In this document: one piece after another, positions 52,706 to 61,511 of the stretch
Layout: every line of letters starts with the position of its first letter
Numbering within the stretch: the stretch's first letter is position 1
Assembly (NCBI GenBank): GCA_963777915.1
Contig: CAVZSH010000005.1
Span: forward strand, 1-64,000
From: CAVUPF01 sp963777915
GTDB lineage: Bacteria > Actinomycetota > Thermoleophilia > Solirubrobacterales > 70-9
Direction: 5' to 3'
Length of the DNA: 64,000 nucleotides
The notes under the pieces: generated by a model
The model's database searches: none
Told to the model about the DNA's origin: nothing
What the model saw: the letters and a program-made list of their open reading frames with translations, nothing else
Translations under genes and position numbers: made by a program

Positions 52706-53713
52706 ATGCGGGCCATGGTCTTAGCCGCTGGGTTGGGAACACGGCTGCGGCCGATCACCTACGAGATGCCAAAGCCGATGGTGCCGGTCTTAAACCGGCC
52801 GGTAATGGAGCACATCGTGCGGCTGCTCGGCGGTCACGGCTTCACCGAGACGGTCGCCAATCTGCACTGGTTCCCGGAGCTGATCGAGGCCCACTTCGGT
52901 GACGGCTCGGATTTCGGGGTCGAGCTCTCCTACAGCCGCGAGGAGCGGCTGCTCGGCACCGCAGGGGGGGTGCGGGGCGCGGCGGAGTTCCTCGGCGACT
53001 CCTTCCTGGTCATCTCCGGCGACGCGCTCACCGACATCGACCTCGGTGCAATGCGCGATTTCCACTTCTCCCACGATGGGATCGCGACCCTGGCGACGAA
53101 GCAGGTCGAGCAGACCAGCCAGTTTGGGGTTGCGATCACCGGCGCCGACGGCCGCATTCAGGGCTTCCAGGAGAAGCCCGAGCCTGCCGAGGCGCTGTCG
53201 AACCTGGCCAACTGCGGCATCTACATGTTCCGCTCGGAGGTCTTTGACTTCTTCCCCGGGCCAGGGGCGAGCGCCTTGGCGGGACCGCAGGACCCAGCCG
53301 GGTTCGCCGATTGGGCGATGGACGTCTTCCCGGCGCTGCTGGCGAGCGACGTGCCGTTCTACTCGCACGAGGTCGACGCCTACTGGAACGACATCGGCAA
53401 CCTCGAGGAGCTTCGCCGCGGTAACTTCGACGCCCTGTGCGGGGCGGTCGTAGTCGATCCCGGGGCCCCGGAGGTCGCCGACGGCGTCCGAGCCGCCAGC
53501 CCGCTCGGCGACGCCGAGGTCGAGCCGCCGGCGCTGATTGGTGCCGGGGTAGAGCTGGGGGAGGGAGTTCGCATCGAGGGCCCGGCGGTCCTCGGCGAAG
53601 GCTGTCGGATCGGCGACGGCGTCCGCATCCGCGACTCGATCTTGCTGGAAGGAGCCGAGCTGGCTCCTCGGACGTTCCTGATCGGTGCGATCGCGGGTCA
53701 CGCGCACCGGTAG
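52706..53713 (+). CDS. Mannose-1-phosphate guanylyltransferase-like nucleotidyltransferase
   Basis: 335 residues. Signature MVLAAGLGTRLRPITYEMPKPMVPV; LGTAGGVRGAA and NCGIYMF follow in the catalytic domain; a short beta-helix C-terminus (IGAGVELGEGVRIEGPAVLGEGCRIGDGVRIRDSIL) closes the protein. It is a second paralogue, 2.3 kb after the one at 49399. One may be GDP-mannose-specific and the other UDP- or dTDP-glucose-specific, which would need assay. Confidence 0.88.
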   Translation: MRAMVLAAGLGTRLRPITYEMPKPMVPVLNRPVMEHIVRLLGGHGFTETVANLHWFPELIEAHFGDGSDFGVELSYSREERLLGTAGGVRGAAEFLGDSFLVISGDALTDIDLGAMRDFHFSHDGIATLATKQVEQTSQFGVAITGADGRIQGFQEKPEPAEALSNLANCGIYMFRSEVFDFFPGPGASALAGPQDPAGFADWAMDVFPALLASDVPFYSHEVDAYWNDIGNLEELRRGNFDALCGAVVVDPGAPEVADGVRAASPLGDAEVEPPALIGAGVELGEGVRIEGPAVLGEGCRIGDGVRIRDSILLEGAELAPRTFLIGAIAGHAHR

Positions 53714-54005
53714 TCCTCATCGGGAGCGGGCCAGGCACCGGCGGCGCCAAGGATCGGTCAAGGGCTGCCAACGCCAGTCGCCGCTGGCATGGGCCGAGCG
53801 AGCAGCCGGTGCCATGATCGTGAAATTGGCCGAGCGCTTCGGGCTCGCGCAGCGCTTTCAGAGCGAGGGCGTGCTGAGCGCCGCCGCCACCCCTTTCGGC
53901 CCTCACCCGGCGCCGCCGCATGGTCGCTGCGCTGCCCGTCTCCCAAAACGTTGCCGAGGGCCTGTGAGAGGCGTAGCATCGAGGCACAGACCCGAAGGAG
54001 GCAGC
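53714..54005. other. Intergenic region with no gene recognised
   Basis: 292 bases between the nucleotidyltransferase and the hibernation factor. Several frames are open but none has a ribosome site or family-like sequence. In relatives a comF-type phosphoribosyltransferase can precede hpf; I looked for its PRPP motif and did not find it. AAGGAGG at its 3' end is the hpf ribosome site. Confidence 0.5.
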
Positions 54006-54353
54006 ATGCGAATCGAGATCCGTGGTCGCAACGTCGAGATCACCGACGAGTTGCGAGAGCACGTGCTGAAGCGATTCCTCCCGGTGGGCAAGCAGGTCTC
54101 GGAGCTGGCCACGCTCGACATCGAGCTCACCGAGGAGCGCAATCCCTCGATTGCCGAGAGTCAGGTGGCCGAGGCCACCCTCCGGCTCAAGGGCGTGACC
54201 CTGAGAGCTCGAGAGGCCTCGGCGGAGATGCCCCACACGATCCACGAGCTGGCGGAGGACATCCGCCGCCAGGTAAAGAAGCACCGCGAGCTGCGCCGCA
54301 AGCGCGCCCTGACCCGGCGCGCCGTCGGGCGCATGCGCGGACGTATCGCCTGA
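54006..54353 (+). CDS. hpf: Ribosome hibernation promoting factor, short form
   Basis: 115 residues from the ATG at 54006 with a strong AAGGAGG site. S30AE/YfiA fold: MRIEIRGRNVEITDELREHV at the N-terminus, then ATLRLKGVTLRAREASAEMPHTIHELAEDIRRQVKKHRELRRKR, whose basic end binds 16S rRNA in the decoding region. It lacks the C-terminal dimerisation domain of long HPF, so it may need a second factor to pair ribosomes. The gene directly before secA is common in Gram-positives. Confidence 0.9.
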   Translation: MRIEIRGRNVEITDELREHVLKRFLPVGKQVSELATLDIELTEERNPSIAESQVAEATLRLKGVTLRAREASAEMPHTIHELAEDIRRQVKKHRELRRKRALTRRAVGRMRGRIA

Positions 54354-54379
54354 GCCCCACCCATCGCTAACCTAGGCCA

Positions 54380-57229
54380 ATGCCCGCTGCAAGGGACATG
54401 GTCACGCGTGCGCTGCGCGTCGGCGAGGGACGCAAATTCAAGGCCTATGAGAAGCGCGCCGAGGCGATCAATCGGATCGAGCCGGAGATGGAGGTGCTTG
54501 AGGACGTCGAGCTGCGCGAAGAGGCCGACTCGCTGCGCGAGCGGGCGCGAAACGGTGCGCCGCTCGATGACCTCCTACCCGAGGCCTTTGCGCTGACCCG
54601 CGAGGCCTCCCGCCGCACCCTTGGCCAGCGCCACTACGACGTGCAGCTGATCGGCGGCATGGTCCTGCACGACGGGGCGATCGCCGAGATGAAGACCGGC
54701 GAGGGCAAGACGCTTACTGCGACCCTGGCCGTCTTCCTCAACACGCTGGCCGGCGACAGCGTCCACCTGGTTACGGTCAACGATTACCTGGCGCGCCGCG
54801 ACGCCGAATGGATGAAACCGGTCTACGACGCGCTCGGGGTCAGTGTCGCCGCGATCCAGGAGGGCGACGATCACGCGACCCGTCAGCAGAAGTACGCCTG
54901 CGACGTCACCTACGGAACCAACTCGGAGTTCGGCTTTGACTACCTGCGCGACAACATGTCCGCGGCCCTTGAGCACTGCGTTCAGCGCGGCCACCACTTC
55001 GCGATCGTCGACGAGGTCGACAACATCCTGATCGACGAGGCGCGGACGCCGCTGATCATCTCCGGCGCCCCCGAACAGGCGGCCCAGACCTACTACACCT
55101 TCGCCCGTCTCGCCAAACAGATGAAGGGCGTCCCGGCCAAAGAAAAGCTCAAATCCCTCGGCGAGTCCAAGGACACCTCCGAGGTCGACTACGACTACGA
55201 GTTCGATGAGAAGCACAAGACGGTGGCACCGACCGAGGGCGGCGTGAAGCGCACCGAGGAGTTCGTCGGGGTCGAGAACCTCTATCTCGGTGAGCACGGC
55301 AGCCTCGTCAATCACCTTGTCCAGTCGCTGAAGGCCGAGTCGCTCTACAAACGCGACAAGGACTACGCGGTGGTCGACGGCGAGGTGATGATCATCGACG
55401 AGTTCACAGGTCGCATCCTCGAGGGACGGCGCTGGTCGGAGGGCCTGCACCAGGCGGTCGAGGCCAAGGAGGGGGTGGCGATCCGCGAGGAGAACCAGAC
55501 GCTCGCCACGATCACCCTGCAGAACTACTTCCGCCTCTACGACAAGCTCTCCGGGATGACGGGGACCGCGTTGACCGAGGCGACCGAGTTCATGAAGATC
55601 TACAAGATCCCGGTTGTCGAGATCCCGACCAACCAGCCGATGGTCCGCGACGACCACAACGACCAGATCTTCAAAACCAAAGACGGCAAGTGGAAGGCCG
55701 TGCTGGACGAGATCACGGCTCGTCACGAGAAGGGGCAGCCGATTCTGGTCGGCACCGTCTCGGTCGAGGTCTCCGAGATGATCTCCGCGGAGCTGAAGCG
55801 CCAGGGCGTCGAGCATGCGGTGCTCAACGCGAAGCCCGAGCACGCCGAGCGAGAGGGCGAGCGGATCGCCCAGGCCGGTCGCAAGGGCGCCGTGATGATC
55901 GCTACCAACATGGCCGGCCGCGGCGTCGACATCAAGCTGGGCGGCGATCCCGAGCAGCTCGCGGTCCACGAGCTAAAGAAGCAGGGAGTCGCGCCCGGCG
56001 AGGTGGGCTACGACGAGGCGCTCGCGGTGGAGGTCGCCAGGCTGGAGCCGCAGTGCGCGGCCGAGGCGGAGGAGGTGTGCGAGTTGGGCGGCCTCTACAT
56101 CTGCGGCACCGAGCGTCACGAGTCCCGCCGCATCGACAACCAGCTGCGCGGCCGCTCCGGCCGCCAGGGCGACCCCGGCGAGACGCGCTTTTACCTCTCG
56201 GCCGAAGACGACGTGATCCGGCTCTTCGCCGGCGATCGAATCTACAAAATTCTCGATCGACTGGGGCCGATCGACGACGAAGGCGGTGAGATGCCGCTCG
56301 AGGCGAACATGCTCACCAAGACGGTCGAGAACGCCCAGAAGAAGGTCGAGGAACAGAACTTCCTGATCCGCAAACGGGTGCTCGAGTACGACGACGTGAT
56401 GAACGAGCAGCGCCGCGTGGTCTACAAATACCGCCGCGAGATCCTCGAGGGGCGCGACATCTCCGAGACCGCCCGCGACGAAATGGAGGGCGTGATCGAG
56501 CGCCTGGTCGACGAGTACACGCCGGGCAACGTCCTCGAGGACTGGGACATGGCCGAGCTGGAGACCCAGCTGCGCCAGATCTGGCCGGTCGGCATCGAGG
56601 TCGGCTCGCTGGCTCCGGAGACGGTCGACCCCGAGCAGCTGAAGGACACCCTCGATGACGACGCGATGAACGCCTACGACGAACGCGAGAAGCAGTTCGG
56701 CGCCGAGCTCGTCCGCTACCTGGAGCGCTCGATCCTGCTGCAGGTGATCGATAACCGCTGGCGCGAGCACCTCTTCGACATGGACTACCTGCGGGAGGGC
56801 ATCCACCTGCGCGGCTTCGCCCAGCTCGACCCCCTTGTCGCCTACAAAAACGAAGGCTTCACGATGTTCGAAGAGCTGATGCACTCGATCTGGGAGGAGT
56901 TCAGCAAGCTGATCTTCCACGTCGAGGTGGAACTCGACCCCGCGCAGGCCGAAACCGCCTTCGCCCCCAACGGCGAGAGCGAACCGGCGACCTTTGACTA
57001 CTCCGGCGGCACCCTCGAAGGGCAGCCCTCGGCGCTGCAGCAAGTCGCCGCGACGGGCTCGGCCGGGGCGGTGGAGATGGTCGCCGCGGGGGCGGGCGTC
57101 GAGCAGGCCGGCAACGGCGCCGCCGAGGTGATCGAGACCGTGGTCAAAGACGAGCACGACAAAATCGGCCGCAACGACCCCTGCTGGTGCGGGTCGGGCA
57201 AGAAGTACAAGAAGTGCCACGGGGCCTGA
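54380..57229 (+). CDS. secA: Protein translocase ATPase SecA
   Basis: 949 residues. Walker A MKTGEGKT at 104-111, Walker B region VDEVDNILIDEARTPLI, preprotein cross-linking domain inserted after it, MATNMAGRGVDIKLGG-type motif V (IATNMAGRGVDIKLGG), and GLYICGTERHESRRIDNQLRGRSGRQGDPG. The C-terminus ends in an intact SEC-C zinc motif (CWCGSGKKYKKCHG) for SecB/ribosome contact. It drives post-translational export through SecYEG. A linker of low complexity (about 875-920) precedes the zinc motif. Confidence 0.98.
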   Translation: MPAARDMVTRALRVGEGRKFKAYEKRAEAINRIEPEMEVLEDVELREEADSLRERARNGAPLDDLLPEAFALTREASRRTLGQRHYDVQLIGGMVLHDGAIAEMKTGEGKTLTATLAVFLNTLAGDSVHLVTVNDYLARRDAEWMKPVYDALGVSVAAIQEGDDHATRQQKYACDVTYGTNSEFGFDYLRDNMSAALEHCVQRGHHFAIVDEVDNILIDEARTPLIISGAPEQAAQTYYTFARLAKQMKGVPAKEKLKSLGESKDTSEVDYDYEFDEKHKTVAPTEGGVKRTEEFVGVENLYLGEHGSLVNHLVQSLKAESLYKRDKDYAVVDGEVMIIDEFTGRILEGRRWSEGLHQAVEAKEGVAIREENQTLATITLQNYFRLYDKLSGMTGTALTEATEFMKIYKIPVVEIPTNQPMVRDDHNDQIFKTKDGKWKAVLDEITARHEKGQPILVGTVSVEVSEMISAELKRQGVEHAVLNAKPEHAEREGERIAQAGRKGAVMIATNMAGRGVDIKLGGDPEQLAVHELKKQGVAPGEVGYDEALAVEVARLEPQCAAEAEEVCELGGLYICGTERHESRRIDNQLRGRSGRQGDPGETRFYLSAEDDVIRLFAGDRIYKILDRLGPIDDEGGEMPLEANMLTKTVENAQKKVEEQNFLIRKRVLEYDDVMNEQRRVVYKYRREILEGRDISETARDEMEGVIERLVDEYTPGNVLEDWDMAELETQLRQIWPVGIEVGSLAPETVDPEQLKDTLDDDAMNAYDEREKQFGAELVRYLERSILLQVIDNRWREHLFDMDYLREGIHLRGFAQLDPLVAYKNEGFTMFEELMHSIWEEFSKLIFHVEVELDPAQAETAFAPNGESEPATFDYSGGTLEGQPSALQQVAATGSAGAVEMVAAGAGVEQAGNGAAEVIETVVKDEHDKIGRNDPCWCGSGKKYKKCHGA

Positions 57230-57268
57230 GGACGCAGCAGCCAGCGCCTCCGCGCCCTTTGGTCCGCG

Positions 57269-57661
57269 ATGAGGAATTCTGATCCCGTCAGGGAGTTCAT
57301 CAGGGCCTTCAACGCAGGCGAGCTGGATGCCTTCGTCGATGTCCTCGATCCCGAGGTTGAGCTTCATTCCATGAAGGGATTGCGAAAGGGAGTGGAGGCC
57401 GCGCGGCTGTGGGCGACGCGAGCGCCCGGCGGCGTGCAGCAGACGATCGAGTTGGAGGAGCTATACGAGGACACCGACCGGGCGGTTGCCTCGATCAGGC
57501 GGGTCTGGCGCTGGGCCGAGGACGACTCGCCGGCCGGCGAGGATGAGATGGCCTGGCTCTTTCAGCTGCGCGGCGGCAGGGTACGGAGCTGGCGCCCGTT
57601 CGAGGATCGCGCCGAAGCGCTGCGGGCGGCGGGATTCGAGCACGGTACCGGCGCTGAGTAA
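57269..57661 (+). CDS. NTF2-like/SnoaL-fold small protein
   Basis: 130 residues. Pattern PVREFIRAFNAGELDAFVDVLDPEVELHSM at the N-terminus and a following beta-sheet (VASIRRVWRWA, MAWLFQLRGGRVRSWRPFEDRAEALRAAG) match SnoaL-like NTF2-fold proteins, which bind or isomerise small molecules. No catalytic residue can be assigned. It sits between secA and prfB, ending 9 bases before the prfB ATG, and is probably co-transcribed with prfB. Confidence 0.75.
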   Translation: MRNSDPVREFIRAFNAGELDAFVDVLDPEVELHSMKGLRKGVEAARLWATRAPGGVQQTIELEELYEDTDRAVASIRRVWRWAEDDSPAGEDEMAWLFQLRGGRVRSWRPFEDRAEALRAAGFEHGTGAE

Positions 57662-57670
57662 GCTCTCTCC

Positions 57671-58790
57671 ATGGCCGAGACCGCCTCAACCGAATCGGTG
57701 CCGGCGCGGCTCGCCGAGATCCGCGACCAGTTGAAGCTGCTCGCGGATTACCTTTGACCCGGCTTCGCTTAGGGCCCAGGTGGAGCGGCTGGAGGCCGAG
57801 ATGCAGCGGCCAGGCTTCTGGGACGACCAGGAGGCCGCTGCCCGCGTCTCGGCCAGCCACGCCCGCGCGCAGCGCAAGCTGAGGACCTTCGGCCACCTCG
57901 AGTCCGAGGTCAGCGATCTCGGCGAGCTGGCCGAGATGGCTGCCGAGGACGAGGAGATGGCGGCTGAGCTCACCGCCCAGCTCGCCTCGGTCGAGCGGCG
58001 CCTCGCCGAGCTCGAGGAGGCGCGGCTATTCAGCGGCGAGTATGACTCCGGTGACGCGGTCATCACCGTCCACGCCGGGGCCGGTGGCACCGACTCCCAG
58101 GATTGGGCGGAGATCCTCCTGCGCATGTACCTGCGTTGGGCCGAGCGGCGCGGCTTCGAGGTCGAGATGAAGGAGGCCTCGCCCGGTGAGGAGGCGGGCC
58201 TCAAGTCGGCGACCTTCATCGCCCGTGGCGAGAACGCCTACGGCCTCTTCGCGGCCGAGCGCGGCGTCCACCGGCTGGTGCGGATCTCCCCCTTTGACTC
58301 CTCCGCCCGCCGCCACACCAGCTTTGCCCAGGTCAACGTCGGGCCGCTGGTCGATGAGGGGGTCGAGGTCGAGATCGACGACGCCGACCTGCGCGTCGAC
58401 ACCTACCGCGCCTCCGGCGCCGGCGGCCAGCACGTCAACAAGACCGACTCGGCGGTGCGGATCACCCACATCCCCAGTGGCGTCGTCGTGCAGTGCCAAA
58501 ACGAGCGCTCCCAGGCTCAGAACAAGGCCGTCGCGATGCAGCTGCTGCGCTCGAAGCTGATCGAGTTGGAGGAGCGAAAGCGCGCCGCTGAGCTGGCGCG
58601 GGAGAGGGGGGAGGTAAAGGACGTCGCCTGGGGCTCGCAGATCCGCAGCTACGTCATGCACCCCTACACGATGGTCAAAGACCACCGCACCGAGCACGAG
58701 GTCGGCAACGTCCAGCGGGTCCTCGATGGCGACCTCGACGAGTTCATCCGCGACTACCTCAACAAGACCGCCGCCTCCTCGGCCGAGTAG
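57671..58790 (+). CDS. prfB: Peptide chain release factor 2, with programmed +1 frameshift
   Basis: Translated as 57671-57754 joined to 57756-58790, giving 372 residues. The first 28 codons end ...LLADYL-CTT-TGA-C; at the in-frame TGA (57755-57757) the ribosome must slip +1 on CTTT to continue DPASLRAQVERLEAEM, the normal RF2 sequence. The GGQ motif is in ASGAGGQHVNKTDSAVR. RF2 recognises UGA, so low RF2 promotes its own frameshift. Without the frameshift, automated calls would start near 57780 and lose the N-terminus. A terminator-like hairpin follows. Confidence 0.93.
57740..57758 (+). promoter_or_regulatory. prfB programmed +1 frameshift site
   Basis: The slippery CTT-TGA-C is at 57752-57758, identical to the classical RF2 site (CUUUGAC). 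In E. coli a Shine-Dalgarno-like AGGGGG lies 3 bases upstream; here the same position reads GCGGAT, a poor match. The codon after the shift, GAC (Asp), is the one used in other bacteria. Confidence 0.88.
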
Positions 58791-58808
58791 GGACGGCGCC
58801 CGCCGATC

Positions 58809-58831
58809 GACGGCTCTGAGCGGCCGTCTTT
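58809..58831 (+). terminator. Probable terminator after prfB
   Basis: GACGGC (58809-58814) and GCCGTC (58823-58828) form a 6-bp stem with an 8-base loop, followed by TTT. It lies 18 bases past the prfB stop and just before the convergent gene's stop codon. The loop is large and the T-run short, so efficiency may be modest. Confidence 0.45.
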
Positions 58832-59484
58832 CAGCGATCTCGGGCGGCGGCCGAGTCCGGCGCGAGCCAGTCTGTCTGGCCGCCGCTCAGCCGCCTGACC
58901 GTCAAGCGCCGGATCGCATAGCGATCGCAAAAGGACGGCGCCGCCGGGACGTCGAGGCTGACGATGAAGGCTCGCGCGGCCCGGGCTTTGGCCATCGCGC
59001 GAGGGTCGAGGTGCGCGCTCATCTGGAGAAGCCCCTTTTCGGTGAAGCGCTCCCTGGCCTTCCCCAGTTGCAGCGACCCCCGGCCGCCCTTCAGCCAGTA
59101 GTCGACCGTGACCTCGGAGGGCGCGTAGGAGGTGTAGTGGACGGTCAGGTTGACGCTGTCGTGCGTCGTGGAGGTGACGATCCGAGCCGCGGCGGTGCGC
59201 AGCAGGCACTTGACGGGGGGAAGGTTCGCGGCTTCGGATTCTTCTTCTTGTTCTTCTTCTTCGAGTTCTTCGCCTTCCCATTCTTCCGCCCCTTCTTCTT
59301 CTTCTTCGTTTGAGAAGCTCGGCGTTACGGTGGCCCGGGTGAGCAGGGTCGGAGGAGGCGATGCGGCAGCCGGCTGCGCGCCGCTCGCCGCACCGACGAG
59401 CGAGATGGAGAGGGCGATGCAGGCCGAGACAGCGAGGGGCTTCCATCGCTTCGCCCAGCCGATCGGCTTCTCTGCGTCTGGCAT
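58831..59484 (-). CDS. Exported protein of unknown function with poly-glutamate tract
   Basis: 217 residues. The N-terminus is a signal peptide or anchor (RWKPLAVSACIALSISLVGAASGAQPAAA). Residues 60-84 are almost all Glu with scattered Gly/Trp/Gln, then a conserved-looking domain (90-205) with two cysteines (VKCLL; SFCDRY) and STTHDSVNLTVHYTSYAPSEVTVDYWLKGG, suggestive of a beta-sandwich. I do not recognise the family. The acidic tract could bind cations or act as a spacer outside the membrane. It converges on prfB. Confidence 0.75.
   Translation of the reverse strand: MPDAEKPIGWAKRWKPLAVSACIALSISLVGAASGAQPAAASPPPTLLTRATVTPSFSNEEEEEGAEEWEGEELEEEEQEEESEAANLPPVKCLLRTAAARIVTSTTHDSVNLTVHYTSYAPSEVTVDYWLKGGRGSLQLGKARERFTEKGLLQMSAHLDPRAMAKARAARAFIVSLDVPAAPSFCDRYAIRRLTVRRLSGGQTDWLAPDSAAARDR
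59233..59310. repeat. TTC/GAA-rich low-complexity tract
   Basis: Runs of TTC on the plus strand (GAA/GAG codons on the minus strand) encode the poly-Glu segment of the exported protein. It includes several uninterrupted TTCTTCTTCTT stretches, unlike the GAG-biased codon use of neighbouring genes, and could be prone to length change by slippage. Confidence 0.75.
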
Positions 59485-59517
59485 CCCACCTTGGATCGAC
59501 GGGAATGGACGGTCCCT

Positions 59518-60069
59518 TTAGAGAACGCCCTCGAGCTTCAGCAGGGCTTCCTTCATCGGTAGGCCGCCGCCGTAGCCGCCGAGGCCGCCTCCGCTGCGCA
59601 GGACGCGGTGGCAGGGGACGACGATCGGGAGCGGGTTGGAGCCACACGCCGTGCCGGCGGCCCGCACAGCCCGCTCGTTTCCGGCTCGGCCTGCCATCTC
59701 GGTGTAGCTGCGTGTCTGCCCGTAGGGGATCTTGGCGATCGCGCGCTGCACCCTGCCGCGAAAGCCGTCGGTGAGCTGCCAGTCAAACGGCAGCCCGAAA
59801 GCCTGCAGGCGGCCCTCGAAGTAGAGGTCGAGCTTGCGCCGTGGCTCATCGAGCTGGGCCGGGCACTCGAGCACCCGCGGGGAGATGCGGGCCGCGAGGT
59901 CCGCGAGCAGATCTTCGGCGTCCTGATTTGGCAGGCCGACCCGGACCAGGCCGCGCTTGGTGGTAGCGAGCAAAAGCGGCCCGAAGGGTGAGTCCGTCGT
60001 CGTGTAGGCGATGTCCAGCAGGCCCTCGGCGGCGGCTCGGTCGGCAAGGCGTTGCAGCGAGTCCTTCAT
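59518..60069 (-). CDS. ogt: Methylated-DNA-[protein]-cysteine S-methyltransferase
   Basis: 183 residues. The active-site Cys is in IVVPCHRVLRSGGGLGGYGGG; the helix-turn-helix for DNA binding is KIPYGQTRSYTEMAGRAGNERAVRAAGTACGSNP. The N-terminal domain (residues 1-95) is alpha/beta as in Ogt/MGMT. It removes alkyl groups from O6-guanine irreversibly. Its start overlaps the stop of an ECF sigma factor gene (ATGA), so the two are expressed together. Confidence 0.95.
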   Translation of the reverse strand: MKDSLQRLADRAAAEGLLDIAYTTTDSPFGPLLLATTKRGLVRVGLPNQDAEDLLADLAARISPRVLECPAQLDEPRRKLDLYFEGRLQAFGLPFDWQLTDGFRGRVQRAIAKIPYGQTRSYTEMAGRAGNERAVRAAGTACGSNPLPIVVPCHRVLRSGGGLGGYGGGLPMKEALLKLEGVL

Positions 60070-60533
60070 GTCAGCTCCCTCCTCAGTCGCTTGACTCCCT
60101 CGTGGAGGCTGCGGCGGGCCGCCTCCGGCGAGCAGCCCAGTGCGGCGCCGATCTCGGCGTGTGGCAGGTCGCAGGCGTAGCGAAGCTCGACCGCTGCGCG
60201 CTGCTTGGGTGGCAGAGCACCCACCATCGCCCAGATCTCACCGCCAAGCTCCGGGTCGCTGACCGCGACCTCGGCGACCTCGGCGACCGGCACTGGCCGG
60301 CGCCCGTTGGCGCGATGGTGGTCGACCGCCTTGCGATAGGCGATCGCGAGCAACCAGCCCCGCAGGTTGCTCGCGTCGCCCAGCTTCGGATAGGCCCGCA
60401 GGGCGGAGATGAAGGTCTCCTGGAAGCAGTCCTCGGCGTCAAGGCGCCCGACGGCGCCGCGCAGCACTGCCATCACATCGGATGCGTGCTCGTCGAGCAG
60501 GGCTTGGAAGGGAGGCAGGGCGCTCAAGGTCAT
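60066..60533 (-). CDS. ECF-type RNA polymerase sigma factor
   Basis: 155 residues. Region 2 reads DAEDCFQETFISALRAYPKLGDASNLRGWLLAIAYRKAVDHHR; region 4 is LPPKQRAAVELRYACDLPHAEIGAALGCSPEAARRSLHEGVKRLR. No anti-sigma gene is adjacent; instead the gene overlaps ogt. This suggests a sigma factor that responds to, or is expressed with, DNA alkylation repair. Start ATG at 60533. Confidence 0.9.
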   Translation of the reverse strand: MTLSALPPFQALLDEHASDVMAVLRGAVGRLDAEDCFQETFISALRAYPKLGDASNLRGWLLAIAYRKAVDHHRANGRRPVPVAEVAEVAVSDPELGGEIWAMVGALPPKQRAAVELRYACDLPHAEIGAALGCSPEAARRSLHEGVKRLRRELT

Positions 60534-60653
60534 TGATTAAACGCGCTGAGGGGCTCGAACGTGAGACGAGGCTCTGACTCAAGCCGCCGCCGGGCGTTCG
60601 CAGCTCTGCGGTAGGCGGGAAAGCCGCGAGCCCAGGTCGATTACCCTGCGGCG

Positions 60654-61508
60654 ATGCCTGGCCCCGGCGAGCCGCTCAGCGAGGTCGTCTCTCGTGCGCT
60701 CAGCGAGGACATCGGCTCGGGGGACGTGACAGCGGAGTCGACGGTGCCCGAGGATGCGGTGGGCCGCGCCCGGATCGTGCAGAAGCAGCCCGGGGTGGTG
60801 TTCGGTCTCGCCGCGGTTGAGGAGGTGATGCGCCAGTGCGGCGCCGAGCAGGTCGAGAAGCTGGTGGTTGAGGGGCAGTGGCGGGAGGAGGTGCCGAGCG
60901 AGGTGGCGCTTGTCAGCGGCCCGGCGCGCGCTCTGCTCGGCGCCGAGCGCACCGCGCTCAACTTCCTCGGCCACCTCTCCGGGATCGCCACGCTGACGGC
61001 GCGCTACGTGGAGGCCGTGGCGGGGACCGGCGCCGTCATCCTCGACACGCGCAAGACGACGCCGGGGCTGCGGGGGCTCAAGAAGGCGGCGGTCGCGGCT
61101 GGCGGGGGGCGCAACCACCGGATGGGCCTCTACGACGCGATCCTGATCAAGGAGAACCACATCGCCCTGGCCGGCGGGCTGGCGAGGGCCGTCCATGCGT
61201 CCCGCGCCGCGCGCCCCGAGCTGGCGGTCGAGGTCGAGTGTCGCAACCTCGACGAGGTCGCCTACGCGCTGGGCACCGGCGCCGACTTGCTGCTGCTCGA
61301 CAACATGGAGACCGCGACGCTGCGGGGGGCGGTGGAGCTGCGCGAGGGCTCCGGCGGCACGACGGCGCCCTCGCTGGAGGCCTCGGGCGGGGTCAGCCTT
61401 CAGACGGTGCGGTCGATTGCCGAGACCGGGGTCGACCTGATCTCGGTCGGCGCCCTAACCCACTCGGCGCCGACCCTTGACTTCAGCATGCTGGTCGAGC
61501 CCGCCTGA
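60654..61508 (+). CDS. nadC: Nicotinate-nucleotide pyrophosphorylase (quinolinate phosphoribosyltransferase)
   Basis: 284 residues. NadC marks: LSEDIGSGDVTAEST near the N-terminus, ERTALNFLGHLSGIATLTARYV, DTRKTTPGLR, GGGRNHRMGLYDAILIKENHI and the barrel end SGGVSLQTVRSIAETGVDLISVGALTHS. It makes nicotinate mononucleotide from quinolinate and PRPP. nadA lies 1 kb downstream on the same strand with a convergent DNA glycosylase between them; no nadB is in the window. Confidence 0.95.
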   Translation: MPGPGEPLSEVVSRALSEDIGSGDVTAESTVPEDAVGRARIVQKQPGVVFGLAAVEEVMRQCGAEQVEKLVVEGQWREEVPSEVALVSGPARALLGAERTALNFLGHLSGIATLTARYVEAVAGTGAVILDTRKTTPGLRGLKKAAVAAGGGRNHRMGLYDAILIKENHIALAGGLARAVHASRAARPELAVEVECRNLDEVAYALGTGADLLLLDNMETATLRGAVELREGSGGTTAPSLEASGGVSLQTVRSIAETGVDLISVGALTHSAPTLDFSMLVEPA

Positions 61509-61511
61509 GCC

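Noticed and set aside
53685..54353. N-terminally extended hpf from 53685
   Set aside because: The extension is non-conserved and the ATG at 54006 has a strong AAGGAGG site giving the expected 115-residue short HPF.
57780..58790. prfB beginning at 57780 as an independent 336-residue gene
   Set aside because: The upstream 28 codons, the CTTTGAC site and the homologous DPASLRAQVERLEAEM junction show the real start is at 57671 with a frameshift.
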